64,000 nt of DNA from Paraclostridium dentum (GTDB taxonomy: Bacteria; Bacillota; Clostridia; Peptostreptococcales; Peptostreptococcaceae): NCBI RefSeq assembly GCF_012922555.1, contig NZ_WIPK01000001.1, positions 620,001 to 684,000 of the forward strand, read 5' to 3'. The notes under the pieces were generated by a model. It was not told the DNA's origin. It saw only the letters and a program-made list of their open reading frames with translations, and did not search any database. A program made the position numbers and the translations under genes. Shown one piece after another: positions 39,534-48,309 of the stretch (its first letter is position 1; the number at the start of each line of letters is the position of its first letter).

Positions 39534-41672
39534 ATGAAAAAAGTTTTTAAAATATATTTAAGAGATTTAAAGCACATAACAAGTATTCCAGCAGCCTTTA
39601 TAATAATAGCCGGGCTTTGTTTAATACCTTCACTATATGCATGGGTAAATATACAAGCATGCTGGAATCCATATATAAATACAGGGAATATACCTGTGGC
39701 CGTAGTCAATAAAGATGAAGGTGCATCAGTTAATGGAAAGATTATAAATGTTGGAGATGAAATTGTTGAAAACCTTAAAAAAGACCATAATATAGGTTGG
39801 GAGTTTACAGAAGAGTGGCAAGGTAATTATCAGTTAAATGAGGGTAAATATTATGCTTTAATTGAAATACCGAGCGACTTTTCAAAGGATTTAGCATCTC
39901 TTTCAACTAAAAACCCACAAAAGCCAAATATAATATATAAGGCTAATGAAAAGGTAAATGCAATAGCTACAAAAATTACAGATGTTGCTAAAGATAAATT
40001 GGTGGAAGAGGTTAAATCTAACTTTGTAGATACTGTAAATAAAGAAGCATTTAGTTTCCTTACATCACTAGGTGTTAAGTTAGAAGACAATAAACCTCAA
40101 ATAATTGAGTTAAAAGAAACCTTAGATAGTACAGCAAGTAATTTGAAAAAAATTGATAGCTATGTAAAAGAAGCTAGCACACATGCTAACAATTTAAAAA
40201 AATATTTAAGAGATACTAAAGGAAACCTTCCTTTAATTACAAAAGAAGTAAATGATTTAAAATCAGTTATAAATAATGGTAAAGATTTGGTTTTAGTTAC
40301 TCAAAATAATACCAATAATGCTTCTCAAAATTTAAGTAGTAGTATGAGTTCTATAAATAGCATGAATAGTAACTTGCAAAATCAAATTAATAATTTAAAA
40401 GATTTAAATAATGATGGATCTAGCGAAGATTTGGAAAAAGCTATAGAATCAATACTAAATACAATATCATCTATGCAAGGTAATCTTGATAGCCTTATAT
40501 CAAGTCTTGAAAAAATAGGTAGTGACAAAGTTGATAATGTAATAAGTTCTCTTAAAAAGTTAAGTAGTATGCTTGATTCAGAAAGTGAAAAGCTTGAAAA
40601 TATAAAATCATTAATTAGCAACAACGAAGGAAAAGAAAAAATAAATGAACAATTAGATTCTTTATTAGATTTATCTAATGCATTTAATAGCAAGCTAAAT
40701 TTAATAAGCGGAACATTTAATTCAGATATATCAGGTGTTTTAAATAGTGTAGGGAACTCTATGATTTCTAGTTCAAGTGATATGAACAATGTATTAGATA
40801 GTATAAATGTTTTAGTACCTCAGTTAAATGCACTATCTAACTTTGGAATATCAAGTAGCAACTTAGCTATAAAACAATCTGAAAACATAGCTAAACAATT
40901 AGATAAATTTGAAAAAGATTTAGATGTATTAATTGAAAAAACTAATATATTAACAGATGAAAATTTAGATAAGCTAATTTCAACACTTGATAAAAATTCA
41001 AAAGAAATAGCTTCATTTATAGCATCTCCAGTTAATGTTAAAACAGAAGAACTTTACAAGGCTGGAATATTTGGAGTTGCATTAATGCCTTTTTATTCAG
41101 TTCTTGCAATATGGGTAGGAGCACTTTTAGCTACATCGTTGCTTACTACAGAATGTGAAGAATTAGAAGGAGAACGTACAAATTTAGTTCAAAAACATTT
41201 TGGAAAAATGCTTACATTTATGACTGTATCGTTGATACAATCACTGATAATAGCAATAGGTGATATATTTATATTCCAAGCCCCTGTAAGTGTACCTTTA
41301 TTATTTTTATTTACAATAGTATCATCAATTTTATTTACAACAATGATATTTACTCTAGTATCATTATTTGGTAATATTGGTAAGGCTATTGCAATAGTAA
41401 TAATGGTATTTCAAATTGCAGGGTCTGGTGGTATATATCCAATACAAACAAATCCTAAAATATTTGAAGTATTACAGCCATTTTGGCCATTTACTTACGC
41501 TATAGATGGATTTAGAGAAGCTATAGCAGGTCCTAGTATGGATGCGGTTTATCATGACTTAATAATGTTAGCTTTATTCTTTATAATATTCTTAGCACTA
41601 GTTGTATTTAAGAAGACATTCCACAATGCTACAGAATTTGTAAATGAGAAATTTAAAGAATCAGGATTATAA
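39534..41672 (+). CDS. YhgE/Pip family membrane protein (copy 2)
   Basis: A 712-residue paralogue of the protein 18 bases upstream, with the same layout: N-terminal helix with LCLIPSLYAWVNIQACWNPY, VPVAVVNKDEGAS, a coiled-coil stalk (about 190-480), then the five-helix C-terminal part with GGIYPIQTNPKIF and WPFTYAIDGFREAIAGP. The two copies agree closely in the ends and differ mainly in the stalk, so a heterodimer or a tandem duplication followed by divergence is likely. Ribosome site GAGGTGAGG. The terminator after it closes the two-gene operon. Function is not established for the family. Confidence 0.88.
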   Translation: MKKVFKIYLRDLKHITSIPAAFIIIAGLCLIPSLYAWVNIQACWNPYINTGNIPVAVVNKDEGASVNGKIINVGDEIVENLKKDHNIGWEFTEEWQGNYQLNEGKYYALIEIPSDFSKDLASLSTKNPQKPNIIYKANEKVNAIATKITDVAKDKLVEEVKSNFVDTVNKEAFSFLTSLGVKLEDNKPQIIELKETLDSTASNLKKIDSYVKEASTHANNLKKYLRDTKGNLPLITKEVNDLKSVINNGKDLVLVTQNNTNNASQNLSSSMSSINSMNSNLQNQINNLKDLNNDGSSEDLEKAIESILNTISSMQGNLDSLISSLEKIGSDKVDNVISSLKKLSSMLDSESEKLENIKSLISNNEGKEKINEQLDSLLDLSNAFNSKLNLISGTFNSDISGVLNSVGNSMISSSSDMNNVLDSINVLVPQLNALSNFGISSSNLAIKQSENIAKQLDKFEKDLDVLIEKTNILTDENLDKLISTLDKNSKEIASFIASPVNVKTEELYKAGIFGVALMPFYSVLAIWVGALLATSLLTTECEELEGERTNLVQKHFGKMLTFMTVSLIQSLIIAIGDIFIFQAPVSVPLLFLFTIVSSILFTTMIFTLVSLFGNIGKAIAIVIMVFQIAGSGGIYPIQTNPKIFEVLQPFWPFTYAIDGFREAIAGPSMDAVYHDLIMLALFFIIFLALVVFKKTFHNATEFVNEKFKESGL

Positions 41673-41679
41673 AACAAAG

Positions 41680-41705
41680 AGGCACCTATTTTAGGTGCCT
41701 TTTTT
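41680..41705 (+). terminator. Terminator after the YhgE pair
   Basis: AGGCACCTA (41680-41688) and TAGGTGCCT (41692-41700) with a T tail. Confidence 0.85.
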
Positions 41706-41740
41706 AATTAAAATAGTTTGGGTTACTTTAAAGTTACTTA

Positions 41741-41769
41741 TTACAAATTAATTATTAAATTGATATAAT
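41741..41769 (+). promoter_or_regulatory. Promoter of the CcdA-thioredoxin gene
   Basis: TTACAA (41741-41746), 17-base spacer, then the extended -10 TGATATAAT (41761-41769). A strong sigma-A promoter by inspection. Confidence 0.65.
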
Positions 41770-41816
41770 TATTAAAGATATAAATTATGGTAAATTAAGA
41801 AAAAATAGGAGGTACA

Positions 41817-43010
41817 ATGGATAAATTTAATTTAATAGTAGTTTTTATAGAAGGTATGATATCGTTTTTTTCTCCATGTATATTGCCGATATTACCTATT
41901 TATTTAAGTATGTTATCAAATAGTAGTATAGATAGCTTAAAAAATGATAAAAAAACATTTATACATAGTTCACTTTTTAAAAATACTATATTTTTTACAC
42001 TTGGAATATCTGTAACATTCTTCATATTAGGATCATCGGTAAATGTACTTAAATCATTTTTAAATACAAATAAAGATTTCATAATGATTCTAGGAGGAAT
42101 TATAATAATTGTTATGGGTCTATTTTATATAGGAATTATTAAGTCATCTATATTAAATAGAGAAAAAAGATTTAATATAAAACCTAAAGAGATGAACCCA
42201 ATTTCAGCTTTTTTATTAGGATTTACATTTAGTTTTGGATGGACTCCTTGTATAGGTCCAATATTAGCATCTGTACTTGTTATGGCATCAAATTCAAAAG
42301 ACATAGCTACATCAAACTTACTGATTTTAATTTATACAATAGGTTTTATATTACCATTTATAATAGTTTCTATGTTTTATAATAAATTGTTTAAATCAAT
42401 TGACAATATGAAAAATTATATGGGATTAATAAAAAAAATAGGAGGTATAATACTTATAGTATCTGGACTAATAATGATTATAAATGGAGGTTTAGAACTG
42501 TATAATTCTAGTAACAATAAAAGCGAAATAATCAAAGATAATTCAAATATTGAAAATGAAAATAAAGATAAAGATGATAATAAAATAATGTCAATAGACT
42601 TTAATTTATATGATCAATATGGAAAAGAACATAAACTAAGTGAATATAGGGGAAAAACTGTATTTTTAAATTTCTGGGCAACGTGGTGTCCACCTTGTAG
42701 GGGTGAAATGCCTCATATAGAAGATTTATATAAAGAATACAATAAAAATCAGGATGAAGTTGTAATTCTAGGAGTTGCATCTCCTAATTTAGGAAATGAA
42801 GGCTCAGAAGAAGATATTAAAGAATTTTTAAATCAAAATAAATATAATTTTCCTGTGGTAATGGATAAAGATGGGGCTTTGGCTTATCAATATGGAATTA
42901 GTGCATTTCCTACAACGTTTATAATAGATAAAGATGGATATGTAACACAATATGTACCAGGGGCGATGGATAAAGAGACTATGAAATCTCTTATAGAAGG
43001 AGCAAAATAA
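41817..43010 (+). CDS. CcdA-type disulfide transporter fused to thioredoxin
   Basis: A 397-residue fusion. Residues 1-225 form a CcdA/DsbD-like membrane domain with six helices and the two buried redox cysteines (FSPCILPILPIYLSML and FSFGWTPCIGPILASV). Residues about 260-397 are an outward TlpA/ResA-like thioredoxin domain with NFWATWCPPCRGEMPH as active site, connected by a charged linker. It should carry electrons from the cytosol across the membrane and reduce disulfides outside, which an anaerobe uses to repair or mature exported proteins. AGGAGG is placed properly before the ATG. It has its own promoter and terminator. Confidence 0.92.
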   Translation: MDKFNLIVVFIEGMISFFSPCILPILPIYLSMLSNSSIDSLKNDKKTFIHSSLFKNTIFFTLGISVTFFILGSSVNVLKSFLNTNKDFIMILGGIIIIVMGLFYIGIIKSSILNREKRFNIKPKEMNPISAFLLGFTFSFGWTPCIGPILASVLVMASNSKDIATSNLLILIYTIGFILPFIIVSMFYNKLFKSIDNMKNYMGLIKKIGGIILIVSGLIMIINGGLELYNSSNNKSEIIKDNSNIENENKDKDDNKIMSIDFNLYDQYGKEHKLSEYRGKTVFLNFWATWCPPCRGEMPHIEDLYKEYNKNQDEVVILGVASPNLGNEGSEEDIKEFLNQNKYNFPVVMDKDGALAYQYGISAFPTTFIIDKDGYVTQYVPGAMDKETMKSLIEGAK

Positions 43011-43020
43011 ATAAATTTAT

Positions 43021-43059
43021 AAAAAATGACTCGACCAAATTTAGGTTGAGTCATTTTTT
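43021..43059 (+). terminator. Terminator after the CcdA-thioredoxin gene
   Basis: AAAAAATGACTCGACC (43021-43036) pairs with GGTTGAGTCATTTTTT (43044-43059), with one G-T wobble. It ends three bases before the bce operator. Confidence 0.85.
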
Positions 43060-43062
43060 ATC

Positions 43063-43101
43063 TTACAGAATTGTAATTTTCATGTAATGTAAATGAATAC
43101 T
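43063..43101 (+). promoter_or_regulatory. Operator and promoter of the bceAB-type operon
   Basis: Inverted repeat TTACA-GAAT-TGTAA (43063-43076), then ATGTAA (43082-43087) and the -10 AATACT (43096-43101). The same three elements with the same spacings precede the orphan BceB-domain gene at 50134-50172, arguing for one shared response regulator of the BceR kind. Confidence 0.6.
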
Positions 43102-43159
43102 AAAAATATTAAAAGTAAGATACCATATTCACATGATTAAAATGAAAGGTTGTGTATAT

Positions 43160-43906
43160 ATGGAAATTTTAAAAATTAATAATCTATCTAAAACTTATGA
43201 AGGAAAGGTATCTTATCAAGCCTTAAAAAATATAAACTTGTCTATTGAAGAAGGCGAATTTGTTGCTGTAATGGGTCCAAGTGGTAGTGGAAAGTCAACT
43301 TTATTAAATGTTATATCTACAATAGATAGACCTACAAAAGGTGAAGTAATATTAAATTTTAAAAAACCGCATGACTTGAAAGGTCAGGATTTAGCAAACT
43401 TCAGAAGGAATGAACTTGGGTTTGTATTTCAAAACTTTAACTTATTAGATACTCTAACAATTGGGGAAAACATAGTACTTCCTTTAACGCTAGATGGAGT
43501 TTCTGTAAACGAGATGAATATTAGATTAAAAGAAATATCTAAAAAATTAGGTATAGAACAGATAATAAACAAAAGAACGTTTGAAGTATCAGGAGGACAA
43601 ACTCAAAGGGCTGCAATAGCTAGAGGAATAATAAATAAACCATCAATTTTATTAGCCGATGAACCTACAGGAAACCTAGATTCAAAATCTACAGATGATG
43701 TTATGGATTTATTTACAAAAATAAATACTGAAAATAAAATGACTACGCTTATGGTAACACATGAACCTTATACTGCAAGTTTTTGTAATAGAATAATTTT
43801 TATAAAGGACGGAGAGATTTACAGAGAACTTAATAAAAAGGGCGATAGAGAAGCCTTCTACGAAGAAATATTATCAGTGCTATCTCAAATAGGAGGTGCT
43901 AGATAG
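43160..43906 (+). CDS. BceA-type ABC transporter ATPase (peptide resistance)
   Basis: A 248-residue ATPase of the MacB/BceA group. Walker A GPSGSGKST, Q-loop FVFQNFNLLDTL, signature VSGGQTQRAAIARG and Walker B ILLADEPTGNLDSKS are all intact. FEVSGGQTQR-type signature and the FtsX-like permease that follows identify a Bce-type module that removes antimicrobial peptides such as bacitracin from lipid II cycle targets. The ATG at 43160 fits AAAGG (43145-43149); earlier in-frame starts lie before that site. It overlaps the permease start by one base. There is no two-component system beside it, unlike many BceAB loci. Confidence 0.9.
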   Translation: MEILKINNLSKTYEGKVSYQALKNINLSIEEGEFVAVMGPSGSGKSTLLNVISTIDRPTKGEVILNFKKPHDLKGQDLANFRRNELGFVFQNFNLLDTLTIGENIVLPLTLDGVSVNEMNIRLKEISKKLGIEQIINKRTFEVSGGQTQRAAIARGIINKPSILLADEPTGNLDSKSTDDVMDLFTKINTENKMTTLMVTHEPYTASFCNRIIFIKDGEIYRELNKKGDREAFYEEILSVLSQIGGAR

Positions 43907-45810
43907 TGGATTTTAAGAAGTTTGCATATAACAGTGTAATTAGAAACTTTAAGTCGTATTTAGGGTATTATTTAAGTTCAACCATATCTATAATGATATT
44001 TTTTGCATTTGCTGTAAGTTTATTTCATCCAAATGTTGCAAACCTTCAAATATCAAATGGGTCAACTTTATATTATTCACTAATAACAACGGAAACTGTT
44101 ATTAGTATAGTTTCGTTATTATTTATACTTTATTCTTTAGGTACTTTTATAAAAGGAAGATTTAAAGAATTTGGTACTTTAAAAATAATAGGAATATCAG
44201 ATAAACAGTTTAGAAAATTAATATTTTTAGAAGGTACAATAATAGGATTATTATCTATAGTATCAGGAATAGTATTAGGTTTAATATTTGCTAAGCCATT
44301 TTTATCATTAACAAGTAGTATTTTTGGCATAAAAGCAACACAAATGTATGTTCCAGTAAAGGCAATGTTAATAACTATAGTTTTATTTGCCATATTATTT
44401 AGTATATCAAGTCCTATAACTATGTTTTTAGTAAAAAATAAAACTATTATAGAACTTTTAAATGGAAGTAAAAAACCAAAAGTAGAACCTAAAAATTCTA
44501 AGCTTTTAGCTGTGTTAAGCATAATTATATTATCTTTTGGATACATAGGAACTAGATTTGAAGGTATGGAATCTATTGTTATTGCATGTGTAATAGTAGG
44601 AACATATTTATTCTTTTCACAATTTACTGTATTTGTATTGAATATATTTAAAAAAAATAAAAAGTACTATATGAATAAGACTAATTTATTATGGATAAGT
44701 AATTTAGTTTACAAAGTTAAAGATAACTCTAGATTATTATTTTTAAATACTATGCTGTTATCAGGAACATTGGTTGCAATAAGTGCATTATCCACAGTAG
44801 TAGCAACTCAATTAGATGATGCAAAATCTATGTATCCATATATATTAAACCTTACATCATCTGAGAATAATAAGGCTGAAAGTGAACAAATTAAAATTAT
44901 AGAAGATACATTACATGAAGATGGATATAAATTTAATAAAACACATTTTAAAATATTAAATATAGGAAACAGTAGACAATATGTAGTAAGCAATTCAGAG
45001 TTTAATAGAGTAGGTAAAAAATTAGGAATAGATAATGTAGAATTAAAAGAAAATGAAACATCAATAATACCAAGGTTTGATACAACTAAATATAGAGATG
45101 GATTAAAAGAAATAAATAGTCTTAAAGTAGGATTTGAAGATTTAAAAGTAAAAGGAATTGCATCAAATAGAATAACTGATGTGGGAATGATGGATTCGCT
45201 TTTAGTAATAAACGATAATATGTATTCTAAATTAGAAAAAGATAAGAATAATGTTACTTTTAATATAATTGGTTATGACTATAATAATTGGGAATATAGC
45301 TATAAAACATCTGATAAAATAGAAGATGGAATTAAAAAGATTTCTAAAAATAATTATAATACACGTGAGTACTATAATTACTTTACTAATTTGCCAGGTA
45401 ATTACAATCAAGAGGTTCAATTAAATAAAGCGTTGTTATTTATAGGAACATTTATAGGAATTATATTCTTTATATGTTCTTGTAGTTTCCTATACTTTAG
45501 ATTCTATACAGATTTAATAACTGACAAAGAAAAATATAAAAATTTATCTAAAATAGGATTATCATATAATGAAATGAAAAAAACACTGAATATAGAAATA
45601 GGATCAATGTTCTTTATTCCTTATTTTGTAGGGTTTTTAAATGCAATATTTAGTGTAATAATGTTAAGTTCAGCAAAAGGAATGAATGTTGGAGTTAAAG
45701 GATTAGTTGTATCATTTATATTCTTTGCTATATACTTAGTTTATTTTATAGCTTTAAAATCAAAATATATAAAAGAAATAGCAAAGGAAATACCAGGATA
45801 TTTAGATTAA
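43906..45810 (+). CDS. BceB-type ABC transporter permease (FtsX family)
   Basis: A 634-residue permease with the ten-helix Bce layout: four helices at the front, then the large outside domain of about 210 residues (about 305-510) between the next two, and four more at the end. The outside domain starts SMYPYILNLTSSEN and includes IPRFDTTKYR, KVKGIASNR and GYDYNNWEYSY. In BceB proteins this domain senses peptide and passes the signal to a BceS kinase. The GTG start at 43906 overlaps the ATPase stop. A homologue of only the outside domain with its two flanking helices is encoded at 50233-51138. Confidence 0.9.
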   Translation: MDFKKFAYNSVIRNFKSYLGYYLSSTISIMIFFAFAVSLFHPNVANLQISNGSTLYYSLITTETVISIVSLLFILYSLGTFIKGRFKEFGTLKIIGISDKQFRKLIFLEGTIIGLLSIVSGIVLGLIFAKPFLSLTSSIFGIKATQMYVPVKAMLITIVLFAILFSISSPITMFLVKNKTIIELLNGSKKPKVEPKNSKLLAVLSIIILSFGYIGTRFEGMESIVIACVIVGTYLFFSQFTVFVLNIFKKNKKYYMNKTNLLWISNLVYKVKDNSRLLFLNTMLLSGTLVAISALSTVVATQLDDAKSMYPYILNLTSSENNKAESEQIKIIEDTLHEDGYKFNKTHFKILNIGNSRQYVVSNSEFNRVGKKLGIDNVELKENETSIIPRFDTTKYRDGLKEINSLKVGFEDLKVKGIASNRITDVGMMDSLLVINDNMYSKLEKDKNNVTFNIIGYDYNNWEYSYKTSDKIEDGIKKISKNNYNTREYYNYFTNLPGNYNQEVQLNKALLFIGTFIGIIFFICSCSFLYFRFYTDLITDKEKYKNLSKIGLSYNEMKKTLNIEIGSMFFIPYFVGFLNAIFSVIMLSSAKGMNVGVKGLVVSFIFFAIYLVYFIALKSKYIKEIAKEIPGYLD

Positions 45811-45823
45811 ATATAATGAATAT

Positions 45824-45868
45824 AAAGCCGATTAATATAAAGTAAAATTTATATTAATCGGCTTTTTT
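45824..45868 (+). terminator. Terminator after the bceAB operon
   Basis: AAAGCCGATTAATATAAA (45824-45841) and its perfect complement (45848-45865), 18 bp, with a T tail. Confidence 0.86.
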
Positions 45869-45910
45869 ATGCTGTATAAAATTAAATATTAAATGAACAT
45901 GGATTTTTAT

Positions 45911-45919
45911 TGATATAAT
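45911..45919 (+). promoter_or_regulatory. Extended -10 promoter of the ECF sigma operon
   Basis: TGATATAAT (45911-45919) is a consensus extended -10 about 75 bases before the sigma gene. A second, sigma-factor-like element (AAAC at 45947-45950, 17 bases, CGT at 45968) could be an autoregulated promoter but is speculative. Confidence 0.45.
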
Positions 45920-45988
45920 CATATAGGAAAAATTTTACAAAATATAAAACTTTTTATAAATTAAATTCGTTATATAAGTGAAAGGGGG

Positions 45989-46582
45989 ATGAAAATGGCT
46001 CAATCAGATGAAAAATTAATAAAAGAAATATTAAAGGGAAATGAAAGTGCAATGGAAGTCTTAGTAAAGAGATACTATGATATGGTACATAGTTTTGTAT
46101 ATAGAAATGTAAATGATTACAACATTGCTTATGATATAACTCAAGAATCATTTATAAAAATGATGAAAAACATAGATAAGTATAAGTTAAAAGACGGAAA
46201 TTTTAAAAGCTGGTTATTAAAAATTGCACTTAATACAACTAAAGATTATTTTAAAAGTAAAATTTACAACCAAAGAAAGAGGAGTGACGATATTAGCAAT
46301 TATGAAATAGAAGATAAGGCGAATGTAATAGATATATTATCAAAAAAAGAAGAGGCTATTAAGATAAAAGAGGCTTTAAGTAGTTTACCTAAAATTCAAA
46401 AAGAAGCTTTAATACTTAAATATTACAATGATTTAAAAATTAAAGAGATAAGTGATATAACAGGAGAAAATGAAAACACAATAAAATCTAGATTGTTTAA
46501 TGGAGTTAAAAATCTAAAAAAATTACTTGGAGGTGATAATTATGAGCAAAACACCAACGATAAAAGAAAATCTAAGATATGA
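45989..46582 (+). CDS. ECF-family RNA polymerase sigma factor
   Basis: A 197-residue sigma-70 factor with only regions 2 and 4. Region 2: YDMVHSFVYRNVNDYNIAYDITQESFIKMM, cited as YNIAYDITQESFIKMM, binds the -10 and core polymerase. Region 4: LPKIQKEALILKYYNDLKIKEISDIT followed by ENENTIKSRLFNGVKNLKK, in short NTIKSRLFNGVKNLKK, is the helix-turn-helix. The site AAAGGGGG precedes the start (the in-frame ATG at 45989). The last 41 bases overlap the next gene in another frame, which points to tight co-expression with that membrane protein, a possible anti-sigma factor. The regulon is probably the ABC operon downstream. Confidence 0.92.
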   Translation: MKMAQSDEKLIKEILKGNESAMEVLVKRYYDMVHSFVYRNVNDYNIAYDITQESFIKMMKNIDKYKLKDGNFKSWLLKIALNTTKDYFKSKIYNQRKRSDDISNYEIEDKANVIDILSKKEEAIKIKEALSSLPKIQKEALILKYYNDLKIKEISDITGENENTIKSRLFNGVKNLKKLLGGDNYEQNTNDKRKSKI

Positions 46583-47405
46583 TGATATAGAAAATGAGGA
46601 TTTTGAAATTTTATTAGATGAAGAATTTTTAGATATAGAAAATTTCTTAAATAGCTATATTGTAAAAGAGGTTGATGAAGAAAACGTAGATTTAACTATA
46701 GATAAATTAAGACATTATATGCCACAAAATAAAAATGAAGAAATAATTAAAAATGAAAATATGGATTTATATAGTAAAGTTAGAACTAGTATAGGATTGT
46801 TAAAAATGCAATTTAAGATATTTAATAAGTTGTACTTAATTGCATCTATAATACTTGTTTTATGTGGAGTAATTGGAACTATAAAACTTAATTTAAATCC
46901 ATACTTATGTGCCTACACTGTATCTCCTATACCAATAATTATTGGGTTAGCTGAAATATTGAGAGGAAAAGAAGAAAATATGTGGGAGTTAGAATTAAGC
47001 TATAAATATTCATTTAGAGAAATACTATTTGCAAAGTTAGTAATAATATCTACAACGGCTATAGCTTTAACTTTAGTAACTAGTTTAATATTAACAGGAA
47101 CTTATTCTGAAGTTAGCTTATTAAGGATAATAAATATATGTTTAATTCCAACTTGTTTTATATCATTAATATCACTGATATTAGCATCTATCTATAGGGG
47201 AATGAACAGTATAGTATTATCTACAAGTATATGGATGGTTGTAAGCAATATGGTAGACAACCACACTATTAACTACATAGTAAACGTAAAGAACTATAAG
47301 TTGTTTTTAGTCCTTATATTGCTATTTGGACTTACAATGGTTGCATCAAAAGTATTTTATAAAAAAAGTATAAACTTTATAGATTATAAAAACTTAGATT
47401 TTTAG
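46542..47405 (+). CDS. Membrane protein, possible anti-sigma factor
   Basis: A 287-residue protein. The first about 90 residues are acidic and cytoplasmic; the rest has six membrane helices (LYLIASIILVLCGVIGTI, CAYTVSPIPIIIGLA, LVIISTTAIALTLVTSLIL and three more). The ATG at 46542 is chosen from GGAGGTG (46529-46535) and overlaps the sigma gene by 41 bases. Membrane proteins directly after an ECF sigma gene are often anti-sigma factors, and the acidic cytoplasmic N-terminus would fit. The zinc-binding HxxxCxxC motif of the common class is absent. It could equally be an ABC permease-like partner of the transporter downstream. I do not recognise the family. Confidence 0.65.
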   Translation: MSKTPTIKENLRYDDIENEDFEILLDEEFLDIENFLNSYIVKEVDEENVDLTIDKLRHYMPQNKNEEIIKNENMDLYSKVRTSIGLLKMQFKIFNKLYLIASIILVLCGVIGTIKLNLNPYLCAYTVSPIPIIIGLAEILRGKEENMWELELSYKYSFREILFAKLVIISTTAIALTLVTSLILTGTYSEVSLLRIINICLIPTCFISLISLILASIYRGMNSIVLSTSIWMVVSNMVDNHTINYIVNVKNYKLFLVLILLFGLTMVASKVFYKKSINFIDYKNLDF

Positions 47406-47416
47406 GGGGGAATTAA

Positions 47417-48298
47417 ATGGAATTAATATTAAAAAATATAAATAAATCATTTAAAGATAAAATAGCAGTAAGTGATTTTAATGTTACTTTAAATAATGGG
47501 ATATACGGTTTATTAGGACCTAATGGAGCAGGAAAAACATCTCTTATGAGAATAATAGCTGATGTTTCAAATGCAACTAGTGGAGAAGTATACTTAAATG
47601 GAAAAAGTAAATCTGAATTAGGGGCAGATTATAGAAGTTTGCTTGGATACTTACCACAAGATGTAGGGTTTTATAAAACATTTACGGCACAAAAATTTTT
47701 AGAGTATGTATCTACCTTAAAAGGTTTGGAAAAAGAATATTCAAAAGTAAAAATAGATGAACTTTTAAAATTTGTGAATCTAGAAAAAGATAGAAATAGG
47801 AAAATAGGTAAGTTTTCAGGGGGAATGAAGCAAAGATTAGGAATTGCCCAAGCACTTTTAAATGATCCCAAAGTTTTAATATTAGATGAACCAACTGCAG
47901 GTCTAGATCCTAATGAAAGAATAAGATTTAAAAACTTAATATCTGAGATATCAAAAGATAAAATAGTAATCTTATCTACTCATATAGTTTCAGATGTAGA
48001 GTTTATATCAAATGAAATAATTATTATGAAAGATGGTAAATTAGTTGAAAAAGACACTCCAAATGAACTTTTAAAGAGTATTAGAGGGAAAGTACATAGC
48101 TTAAGAATAAGAGAAGATATGCTTCATAAAGTTCAAAATGAATTTAAAGTTTCTAATATAGTAAGGGAAAAAGACCATATTTTAGTTAGAGTTGTAGGTC
48201 ATGAAAATATACATATAAAAGATGTTGATGTAATAGATGAAAATCCTAGTTTGGAAGATTTGTTTTTATATTACTTTGATGAAAAGATTAGCTTTTAG
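47417..48298 (+). CDS. ABC transporter ATP-binding protein
   Basis: A 293-residue ATPase of the CcmA/drug-exporter group. Walker A GPNGAGKTS, signature FSGGMKQRLGIAQALL, Walker B VLILDEPTAGLDPNERI and switch His in STHIVSDVEF are all intact. The C-terminal 80 residues are a family-typical extension. TAGGGGGGAA sits before the ATG, 11 bases after the membrane protein. It partners the ABC-2-type permease downstream, in the operon led by the ECF sigma factor. The exported compound is unknown; sigma-linked exporters often handle antibiotics or lipids. Confidence 0.92.
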   Translation: MELILKNINKSFKDKIAVSDFNVTLNNGIYGLLGPNGAGKTSLMRIIADVSNATSGEVYLNGKSKSELGADYRSLLGYLPQDVGFYKTFTAQKFLEYVSTLKGLEKEYSKVKIDELLKFVNLEKDRNRKIGKFSGGMKQRLGIAQALLNDPKVLILDEPTAGLDPNERIRFKNLISEISKDKIVILSTHIVSDVEFISNEIIIMKDGKLVEKDTPNELLKSIRGKVHSLRIREDMLHKVQNEFKVSNIVREKDHILVRVVGHENIHIKDVDVIDENPSLEDLFLYYFDEKISF

Positions 48299-48309
48299 GG
48301 GGAATGGTT

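Noticed and set aside
44130-44546. Minus-strand open frame inside the BceB gene
   Set aside because: It is the antisense of a well-supported permease, with no ribosome site or family signature; the same holds for other antisense frames across the window.
43160-45810. A LolCDE or MacB exporter instead of Bce-type
   Set aside because: The permease has one large outside domain between middle helices, as in BceB, rather than the MacB arrangement.
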